Source: Myxococcota bacterium (lineage in GTDB: Bacteria > Myxococcota_C > UBA6777). From it: a stretch of DNA of 7,637 nucleotides. The notes beneath the pieces are model-generated. The model saw only the letters and a program-made list of their open reading frames with translations, did no database searches and was not told where the DNA came from. This document shows, piece by piece, positions 1 through 5,161 of the stretch (its first letter is position 1; each line of letters starts with the position of its first letter). The DNA is taken from positions 1 through 7,637 of the forward strand of contig CAUJFU010000334.1 of NCBI GenBank assembly GCA_963169055.1, in the 5' to 3' direction. The position numbers were made by a program, and so were the translations under genes.

Positions 1-194
1 TCGATCCATAACACATCGATCCCTTCAAACATCTGAAAGACCCGACGCATCGTGATTTGTTGCGTTGGGTTTCCTTTCTGATCCGGTACCACGTCGTTAT
101 TCTTACGCAAAGCGGTTCGTAACTCATGTTCTGCAAACGAATACACCAACAAACTCAAACACATCACCATCACCAACGCCAAAATTCGCGAAGG
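1..194 (-). pseudogene. IS1634-family transposase, C-terminal remnant (5'-truncated, runs off left edge)
   Basis: On the minus strand an open frame runs from about 194 to the window edge with no stop, encoding roughly 64 residues. It begins PSRILALVMVMCLSLLVYS, then has a segment around DQKGNPTQQIT and ends with RRVFQMFEGIDVLWI. Seen: a hydrophobic helix, then an alternating charged stretch, a 'P-x-Q-x-G-x-P-T' motif and a 'RxVFQxFEGI' motif. From memory this order is the C-terminal end of IS1634-type DDE transposases (cut-and-paste elements of the IS4 superfamily). A TAG stop lies in frame at 197-195, and the frame above it is methyltransferase sequence read backwards, so the N-terminal part with the catalytic DDE residues is missing. 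It cannot be active. The true C-terminus and any terminal inverted repeat would lie left of the window. The family call is recognition without a search, but the motif order is quite specific. Confidence 0.75.
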
Positions 195-619
195 CTACAC
201 TCGGACCGCTGGCTTCGCGGATTCAATTACATCATGGGTTTGTTCAGGCCGCACCGGTTGGGCCGTTCGATTCAGCTTCATGCCTACTGACTTTGCACTT
301 CACCACCGAGACTGAGCGCTTCCAAACACTACAAGAGATTCATGCACGATTGAAGCCCGGCGGTGTTTTTGTCGCACTGCACTACAGTATTGCCAAGGAC
401 CGTACCGAGCGGGAACGATGGTTGTCGCGGTGTGCTGCGTTTGCTGTCTCGTCTGGAGTGGATCCTGAGCAAGCGAAGGCGTCTGTGGCGGCCATAGGCG
501 CGCAACTGCCCATTCTTGCGCCAGAACAGGACGAAGAACTCATGCGGAGGGCGGGCTTCGCGAATATCCAGACTTTCTACATGGGTTTGGCATTTCGCGG
601 CTGGGTAGCCCATGCTTGA
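65..619 (+). pseudogene. Class I SAM-dependent methyltransferase, 5'-truncated remnant
   Basis: The frame is open from just after a TGA at 53-55 and could start at TTG 65. Recognisable sequence begins only near 188 (AKATLGPLASRIQLHHG). Residue numbers count from the TTG. GPFDSASCLLTLHF at 66-79 fits the strand-4 region of a Rossmann-fold methyltransferase, LKPGG at 96-100 is the usual post-strand turn, and the C-terminal lobe 105-184 ends in a strand like FYMGLAFRGWVAH. Family members usually have about 60 more N-terminal residues with a glycine-rich SAM-binding motif (GxGxG). Here that part is absent, and the first ~40 codons are antisense to a transposase fragment (low-complexity T/N/S/P). 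The protein therefore lacks SAM-binding motif I and is very probably non-functional, although the remaining frame has no stop. It resembles small stand-alone methyltransferases; the substrate cannot be told. Confidence 0.7.
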
Positions 620-671
620 GTCTGGAAGTGCGAAAATGTTCTCTCTTCGAATGACCCCTGCGGAAGGTGGG

Positions 672-929
672 TTCGATGCTCAATCCATCGTATTTTAACG
701 AAAATAGAATATGTTGAAGGTCGCTTTCCCAATCTTCCCATCCGTAAGAAGGCGGGTACACATTGATCTGGATTTGGTTTTGGAACGATTCTTTTTTTCC
801 ACCAGCATCTGCAAGGAAAGACCAACAGGTGTGAGAAACGACATCAAACGCGTGTGTTTGGACAAGATGCGCATAACCCATCGGGCGAGCGTGGTAGGGA
901 GCGGAAAAACCAAAAGTGAAAGGCATCAT
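672..929 (-). pseudogene. Probable Fic-family protein, N-terminal fragment (3'-truncated)
   Basis: A minus-strand frame starts at ATG 929 (a second ATG lies at 926). It is preceded by a good Shine-Dalgarno, AAAGGAA, with GGA at 940-938, eight bases before the ATG. Visible features are GYAHLVQTHAFDVVSHTCWSF, then VYPPSYGWEDWESDLQHILF and SLKYDGLSIE. The pattern 'GY-x-L-(8-10)-W-x-F ... YP-x-x-Y ... D-x-L-x-H-x-x-F-x-LKYDG-x-x-x-E' resembles the N-terminal region of a class of Fic (AMP-transferase) proteins. The catalytic HPFxDGNGR motif would lie further downstream and is absent. After codon 674-672 the frame stays open to a TGA at 542-540, but it only reads backwards through spacer and methyltransferase sequence (PTFRRGHSKREHF...), so the true homologous part ends near 672. 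It is not a working enzyme. The Fic assignment comes from motif memory and is moderate; that this is a real gene start with a broken end is better supported. Confidence 0.45.
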
Positions 930-1058
930 CAATCAGTTCCTTTGGGAAAGATACATAGTGCGGCTGTCTTTTGGATTTGCATAGAAATCTTTGAAAGCAG
1001 TTAGAATTGCCACATCTGCTCAAAAAACACTTACGTTATACGATATGCGGCGGATGGC
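930..1058. other. Spacer between the Fic-like fragment and the App1-like gene end
   Basis: Apart from the Shine-Dalgarno at 943-937 belonging to the Fic-like fragment, I see no gene, repeat copy or convincing terminator here. A six-T run in the minus direction (1027-1022) follows the App1-like stop but has no strong stem before it. It should contain the promoter of the Fic-like remnant; no clear -35/-10 pair was found. Confidence 0.4.
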
Positions 1059-2009
1059 TCAGGGTTGGTAGCGGACTTCGTGGGGGAGGGCTTCGTTGAG
1101 GCGCGAGAATTGTTCGGAGGTAAAGAGGCCGCGTTGTTGGGCGTCTTGGGCGGAGGCATGGAGGGAGAGCGGGCCGAAGGCAAGGGCAACATCGCAAAGC
1201 GCGGAGGAGGCGAGCCAGCCTTCGAGGAAGGCATCGGCGGCGATTTGAAAACTATCGAGCGCAGCGATCATTTGGTGGCGTTGGTGTGGCGGGAGGGATT
1301 CGAGAGGGCGTTGTGTGGTGCGGTGGATGTAGATGCGTGCGACGCGGCTGTGGTCTTTGCGTTCGAGGAGTGCGCGCAAAAAAGCGGCTTCGGAGGGTGT
1401 GGCTTCGAGGCGTTGGAGGAGTTGTTGAAGTTCTTCGTCAGGGACTTGATCGAGGAGTAGGCGTTGGTAGAGGAGATAGGTTTCGGCGTCGGTTTCGGAG
1501 TCGTCGCCGATGAGGATCTCTTGGATGTGGGCCTCGGTGGGTCGGGCGTGTCGATTGAGAAGCAGGGCGGTGAGTTTGTAGAGGATGTGGTGGCGAAGGT
1601 GTTGCCAGCGACCGCGTCGGACAAGGCGAAGAGGATCTTTGAGGACGATTCCATCAGGTTGGATGCCATCGATCTGCATTTTTTCGAGAAGGACATCGTG
1701 CATCAAGGGGGGGCTTGCGGAGATAAAATAGAGAGGCGTGGGGGGAGCGTGGGGATGGGGGCCTTGTTGAAAACCGCGCAAAAGAGGACCCATGCCGGGG
1801 AGGCTGCGTTTGGATTCGGCGGGTTCAAGGGCGGTTCGGACGAGGTCGCGCAAGGAATGAAAGCGGGTGTCGAGATACGTCTTGTCGATATCGGAGGTGA
1901 CGATGATCCCGCGAAAGTCGTTGGGAAGGATGCGGTGATCGTAGCGTACCAGCGGAAAGCCGGGCTTTCTGCGCGAAGTCAGGATCTGTTGGAGAAGTTC
2001 ACGAAACAT
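1059..2009 (-). CDS. App1-like HAD-fold phosphatase (DUF2183 type)
   Basis: Read from ATG 2009 this encodes 316 residues. HAD-superfamily signatures appear in order: DIDKT at 40-44 (motif I, nucleophile Asp40 and acid/base Asp42), a PGM at 71-73, FISASP at 95-100 (motif II), LKDPLR at 123-128, Lys145 as the motif III candidate, and LIGDDSETD at 166-174 (motif IV, Mg2+-binding aspartates). This set, with PGM before SASP, is typical of DUF2183, the catalytic domain of yeast App1, a Mg2+-dependent phosphatidate phosphatase. The C-terminal ~130 residues are helical and carry no motif I recognise. The frame is open up to a GTG at 2135, but those 42 codons cross a dispersed repeat and have no SD. 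ATG 2009 has GGAG nine bases upstream. It is the last of three co-directional genes after plsB-like and gpsA, which supports, without proving, a lipid phosphatase role. The substrate is unknown. Confidence 0.75.
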   Translation of the reverse strand: MFRELLQQILTSRRKPGFPLVRYDHRILPNDFRGIIVTSDIDKTYLDTRFHSLRDLVRTALEPAESKRSLPGMGPLLRGFQQGPHPHAPPTPLYFISASPPLMHDVLLEKMQIDGIQPDGIVLKDPLRLVRRGRWQHLRHHILYKLTALLLNRHARPTEAHIQEILIGDDSETDAETYLLYQRLLLDQVPDEELQQLLQRLEATPSEAAFLRALLERKDHSRVARIYIHRTTQRPLESLPPHQRHQMIAALDSFQIAADAFLEGWLASSALCDVALAFGPLSLHASAQDAQQRGLFTSEQFSRLNEALPHEVRYQP

Positions 2010-2100
2010 CGTCGATGGCTCCGATGGGGGGGATGAAAGAGGCCGATGCAAGCGGATTTTGGGCTTCTCAAAGCTTTGGTTGCGTTCGGCAACAGGCGAT

Positions 2101-2181
2101 ACGGTATCCGAGAGAAGTGTGCGAAACGTCGGCACGAGTTGTTGTAGACGTCCTGTGGTTGGGCAGCGTACCCAGCGCCCC
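2101..2181 (-). repeat. Dispersed intergenic repeat, copy 1
   Basis: Lies between the gpsA stop and the App1-like start. It shares two blocks with the other copies. Positions 2101-2121 match 3309-3329 of copy 2 at 18 of 21 bases, and 2122-2166 match 6891-6935 of copy 3 at 36 of 45 bases without a gap. The terminal part (2161-2181) keeps only a 4-bp GGGC/GCCC stem, so the hairpin seen in copy 2 has decayed here. The upstream in-frame GTG (2135) of the App1-like frame falls inside this repeat, which argues against that start. Strand is given in the orientation of the flanking genes. Confidence 0.7.
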
Positions 2182-2201
2182 GTCGATCGGCTTGGGGCGT
2201 A

Positions 2202-3248
2202 CTAGGCGGATGGAAGGGACTTTGGGGTTTCGCGTTTGGGGACAACGCGCTCGGGTTCGTGTTCGTAGTGCATCGGGCGACCGAGGAGTAGGAGTTTGGC
2301 TTCTTGAACACTCATACCTTGGTAGAGCAGCTTGTACATAATCTCGATGATGGGGAAGGGTTCGCGGAAGGCTTTGGCGAGTTCGTAGGCGCTTTGGGTG
2401 GTGCGGATGCCTTCGGCGACTTGCTGCATGGATCCAAGGATATCGTTGAGGGATTCGCCTTGGCCGAGGCGTTTACCGACTTGAAAGTTCCGACTTTGCT
2501 CGCTATTGCAAGTGACGATCAAGTCGCCGACACCCGCAAGACCGCTGAGGGTCATGGGATCGACGTTGTAATGGTTGCCCATGCGGATCAGCTCGGAAAG
2601 GCCGCGACTGATCAAGAAAGAGCGGGTGTTGGCCCCATAACCGATGCCTGTGACGATGCCCGCAGCAAGGGCCATGACGTTTTTGAGAGCGCCCGCGAGT
2701 TCGACTCCGACGATATCTTGGCTTCCGTAGGCGCGGAAGGTGGTGGAGTTGAGGATCTGCATTCCAGCGGCCACGACTTCGTTGTAGCGGGAGGCGACGA
2801 TGGTGGCGGTGGGATGTCCTGCCATGACTTCGAGGGCGAGGTTGGGCCCAGAGATAGCACCGACTTTGAGGCAGGCGGTTTCTGCTTTGAGGATCTCGCT
2901 CATGCGGAGGTGGGTTCCGGGTTCAATGCCTTTGGTGGCGCTGAGCAAGATCTGATCGGGTTTGAGGAAGTCGCCCATCTCACGGGCGGTTTCGCGGAAA
3001 CCTTTGGAAGGAACCACCATCACGATGATCCCGCAAGGAGCGGCATCTTGGAGGCGGATGGTGGGGGTGATGTTGTGAGAGAGCGGATAATCCTTGAGAT
3101 AGCGTTGATTGGTGTGATGGATACGGATCTCATCGGCTTGTTCGGCGCGCCGAACATAGAGAGTGACGGGGAAGCCGTTGCTGCCGATCACATGGGCGAG
3201 GGCGCAACCCCAGCTTCCTCCTCCGATCACTGCAACCTGTTCGCTCAT
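2202..3248 (-). CDS. gpsA: NAD(P)+-dependent glycerol-3-phosphate dehydrogenase
   Basis: Encodes 348 residues, close to the usual 330-345. GpsA reduces dihydroxyacetone phosphate to sn-glycerol-3-phosphate in the cytoplasm, supplying the backbone of phospholipids. Seen: VIGGGSWGCALAHV at 7-20 (Rossmann GxGxWG cofactor site), SATKGI at 103-108 (conserved Lys106), SGPNLA at 133-138, and GALKNVMALAAGI at 186-198 with the catalytic Lys189. Further on are GANTRSFLI at 205-213 (substrate-binding Arg209), LAGVGDLIVTC at 237-247, and a C-terminal helix rich in the usual EG-x-x-T residues (279-284). All key residues are present. The last ~20 residues form a charged, proline-containing tail. ATG 3248 is preceded by GGAG eleven bases upstream, a slightly long spacing. 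It lies 158 bp downstream of the plsB-like stop and 192 bp upstream of the App1-like start; both spacers contain a copy of the same dispersed repeat. Confidence 0.97.
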   Translation of the reverse strand: MSEQVAVIGGGSWGCALAHVIGSNGFPVTLYVRRAEQADEIRIHHTNQRYLKDYPLSHNITPTIRLQDAAPCGIIVMVVPSKGFRETAREMGDFLKPDQILLSATKGIEPGTHLRMSEILKAETACLKVGAISGPNLALEVMAGHPTATIVASRYNEVVAAGMQILNSTTFRAYGSQDIVGVELAGALKNVMALAAGIVTGIGYGANTRSFLISRGLSELIRMGNHYNVDPMTLSGLAGVGDLIVTCNSEQSRNFQVGKRLGQGESLNDILGSMQQVAEGIRTTQSAYELAKAFREPFPIIEIMYKLLYQGMSVQEAKLLLLGRPMHYEHEPERVVPKRETPKSLPSA

Positions 3249-3308
3249 TTTGGTTTTTTCTCCGCTAGATGAATGGGGCGTGCAAGACGCCTTGTTGGCT
3301 GTGGTTCT

Positions 3309-3395
3309 ACGATATCTGAGAGATGTGTGATCGTAAGGGGCGACACGATTTGCTGTAGCAGCCCGATTCTTGGGCAGCCACAGGGGGCTGCCCCT
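3309..3395 (-). repeat. Dispersed intergenic repeat, copy 2, with perfect hairpin
   Basis: Fills most of the spacer between the plsB-like stop and the gpsA start. It contains a perfect 8-bp inverted repeat: GGGCAGCC at 3372-3379 and GGCTGCCC at 3386-3393, around a 6-base loop ACAGGG. The stem starts 13 bases past the plsB-like stop codon in the direction of transcription and is not followed by a T-run, so it is not a classical intrinsic terminator. It could act as an RNA stabiliser or processing site in a plsB-gpsA transcript (inference). The other end carries AGATGTGTGATCG at 3321-3333, found inverted in copy 3. The core resembles REP-like hairpins common in bacterial intergenic DNA. Confidence 0.75.
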
Positions 3396-3406
3396 ATGTC
3401 AGGTGG

Positions 3407-5017
3407 TTAAGCGGCGCGTGCGTGTGCGGCTTTGCTTTGGATCGGATAACCGTGGAGGCGGTTTTGGTAAAAATACAGCAAGCGCATATCTTCGCTGATG
3501 TAGCGGTCTCCGCGTCGAGTGAGCGCGGGGGCGGAGTGGTAGCTGTGAAAGAGCTTGAGTGCGCGTTCGGCGAGATGCTCGGCATTTTGCTCTTTGATCG
3601 AGGGTTCGATCTTGAGTTCATCGCGCTGTTCGAGGGTTTGGAGTTGGGTTTGGAGGTCTTCGATCTCGGCCATGAGTTCTTTGTGGGTGAGCAGTTCGAT
3701 ATCGCCGCCCGTGTGAAGGAGGCGATAAAGATCCATGTCGGGATTTTTCTGCTTTAGGAGGGAAAAGGCGGCACGAGCGACGAGATGCGTGACCATGATC
3801 ATGTTGTCACGGGCGAATTCTTTGCCGATGCTTTCGGCGAGTTCGTTGGTGTATTCGTGGTCGCGTTGGGCGTCTTCGACGGGTTCGCCGTCGCGCATGA
3901 CGTAGCGTTCGATCTCGATGCGTCGTCCGCGTCGATCGTAGCTTTCGCCTTCATCGTCCACGTGATTGCCGAAGGGATCGAGAGCTTGGCCGACCACAAG
4001 GCGGATCTGGCTGTCCATGGTCGCAAGGCTGCTGACAAAGTTATAGATCTTGCGGATGTCGGAAGATTCGTCGTCTTCGATGATGTAGCGGGACTTGCCG
4101 GACTCTTTGAGAAAGTCGTCGATCAGGGTTTCGGCTTCGAGGACAAGTTGGTAGTTGATGGTGCAGGGGACAAAAAAGACGCGGGGCTGGGATTTTTTGT
4201 TGCGAAGGTTGTTGATGTATGCGCGAAGGCCCGTTCCCATCAGCCCTTTTTTGAGTTTGCGTTCAAGCATATTGGATCGGCTGCGTGTTCCGCCCGGAAA
4301 AAACAGGTTGTTGTAGCCGTATTCCATCGAGACTGTGGCGTATTCTTTGAGGATATCTTTGTACAGAGGGGCGGTTTTACGGCGGTCGACGCGGTAGGCT
4401 CCGAGGTTGTGCATAAAGAAACTGAGGAGGGGGTTAGTAAAGAGATTCAATCCAGCGCCGTAAGTGGCGGGAGGAAGGCCCATTGCGTAAATACTCCAAC
4501 CGATCACGGGGGAGTCCATATTGGAAGAGTGAGTAGGAACAAAGACAATGGTTCCCTTGCTATCGAGCTTTCGGAGAGATTCGATGCGCCCTGTGAGCAT
4601 CATGTGATCGTTGATCGACGGCAGGTGGGGGAGTTGGCGAAGAAGGCGAAACGGAGAGACCGCGTTGAGCAAGAAGCCAAGACCAACAGGGACGAGTTGA
4701 ACGGAGGCTTGATAGACATAAGGATTGAAGTTTCCTGCGATCTCACGGATGAAATGGTCGACGCATCGGTGAAGCATCTGCTTGATCTCGCGCTCGCTTG
4801 CGCGGGGAAGGGCGCGTTGGATCTTTCGCCAAAACGATTTGTCGTCGTCGTAGGTTGGCGAGCTACGGTCGGTTCGCAAGCGTTGTTGTTCGTGGTAGAT
4901 CGTATCGTTGATCACCTCGATAATGGGGACGCCTCCTTGTTTGGCCGCTTCCATCTTGGCATCCACGAGCCGTCCTGTGATCTCGACGATGGCTCGTTCT
5001 CTATCCTCATTGCGCAT
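3407..5017 (-). CDS. PlsB-like glycerol-3-phosphate 1-O-acyltransferase
   Basis: Encodes 536 residues, shorter than E. coli PlsB (about 800) but longer than PlsC-type enzymes (about 250). The expected reaction is transfer of an acyl chain from acyl-CoA or acyl-ACP to sn-1 of glycerol-3-phosphate at the inner membrane. Acyltransferase blocks appear in order: I, THSSNMD with His163-x4-Asp168 (the HX4D catalytic pair); II, LGAYRVDR at 205-212; III, PGGTRSR at 241-247; IV, VPCTINY at 283-289. Block III has Gly242 where the common form has Glu (EG-x-RS). Residues 102-122 are hydrophobic and may touch the membrane. Residues 445-467 are a short coiled-coil-like stretch in an uncharacterised C-terminal region. 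ATG 5017 follows GAGGGAG with six bases between. It sits directly upstream of gpsA on the same strand, which matches its substrate. I avoid the symbol plsB because the length and block III differ; a lysophosphatidate acyltransferase role is less likely but possible. Confidence 0.85.
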   Translation of the reverse strand: MRNEDRERAIVEITGRLVDAKMEAAKQGGVPIIEVINDTIYHEQQRLRTDRSSPTYDDDKSFWRKIQRALPRASEREIKQMLHRCVDHFIREIAGNFNPYVYQASVQLVPVGLGFLLNAVSPFRLLRQLPHLPSINDHMMLTGRIESLRKLDSKGTIVFVPTHSSNMDSPVIGWSIYAMGLPPATYGAGLNLFTNPLLSFFMHNLGAYRVDRRKTAPLYKDILKEYATVSMEYGYNNLFFPGGTRSRSNMLERKLKKGLMGTGLRAYINNLRNKKSQPRVFFVPCTINYQLVLEAETLIDDFLKESGKSRYIIEDDESSDIRKIYNFVSSLATMDSQIRLVVGQALDPFGNHVDDEGESYDRRGRRIEIERYVMRDGEPVEDAQRDHEYTNELAESIGKEFARDNMIMVTHLVARAAFSLLKQKNPDMDLYRLLHTGGDIELLTHKELMAEIEDLQTQLQTLEQRDELKIEPSIKEQNAEHLAERALKLFHSYHSAPALTRRGDRYISEDMRLLYFYQNRLHGYPIQSKAAHARAA

Positions 5018-5063
5018 GCTTGGCTCCCTCTGTGGTCAGCGTGAACGGGGGTCAGACGACGCT

Positions 5064-5092
5064 ATTTTGCACGCACAACCCCTTGCTGTAAA
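5064..5092 (-). promoter_or_regulatory. Candidate sigma70-type promoter for the plsB-like gene
   Basis: On the minus strand TTTACA (5092-5087, five of six to the -35 consensus) and CAAAAT (5069-5064, four of six to the -10) are separated by 17 bases. They lie about 47 bases before the ATG at 5017. The -35 overlaps the -35 candidate for asnB, so the two promoters would share polymerase contact space. Assigned by motif and spacing only. Confidence 0.4.
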
Positions 5093-5110
5093 GGCGAAAC
5101 AAAGTAGGAT
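5083..5110 (+). promoter_or_regulatory. Candidate sigma70-type promoter for asnB
   Basis: TTGCTG (5083-5088) and TAGGAT (5105-5110) are separated by 16 bases and lie about 50 bases before the asnB ATG. Each hexamer matches the E. coli consensus at four of six positions. No operator-like palindrome was seen beside it. The assignment rests on spacing and position only. Confidence 0.35.
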
Positions 5111-5161
5111 TGAGTTGTTTGTTTTAGGACTCACGCATTTGAGCAGAAAGGGTTGTTGTGG

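Noticed and set aside
711-1004. 97-codon plus-strand frame
   Set aside because: Antisense to the Fic-like fragment and its leader; no motif, and the minus strand has the SD and protein-like composition.
2010-2135. Upstream GTG start adding 42 residues to the App1-like protein
   Set aside because: The added codons read through the dispersed repeat and the spacer and have no SD, while ATG 2009 has GGAG at nine bases.
2304-3272. 322-codon plus-strand open frame opposite gpsA
   Set aside because: Antisense to a fully conserved GpsA; the translation is acidic and Gly/Asp-rich without any domain signature.
3277-3291. Small hairpin GGCGT/ACGCC upstream of gpsA
   Set aside because: Only 5 bp with a 5-base loop, no T-run and no match to a known leader; likely chance.
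3372-3393. Intrinsic terminator after the plsB-like gene
   Set aside because: The stem is strong, but no T-run follows in the direction of transcription and the element recurs elsewhere, so it is reported as a repeat.
3785-5044. 419-codon plus-strand open frame opposite the plsB-like gene
   Set aside because: It is the exact antisense of a gene with intact acyltransferase blocks. Its translation is a D/V/F/G-rich mirror with no motif, as expected from the C-rich codon usage of the true gene.
5153-5161. TTG start three codons before the asnB ATG
   Set aside because: It would place residues before the catalytic Cys, which must become N-terminal after Met removal.
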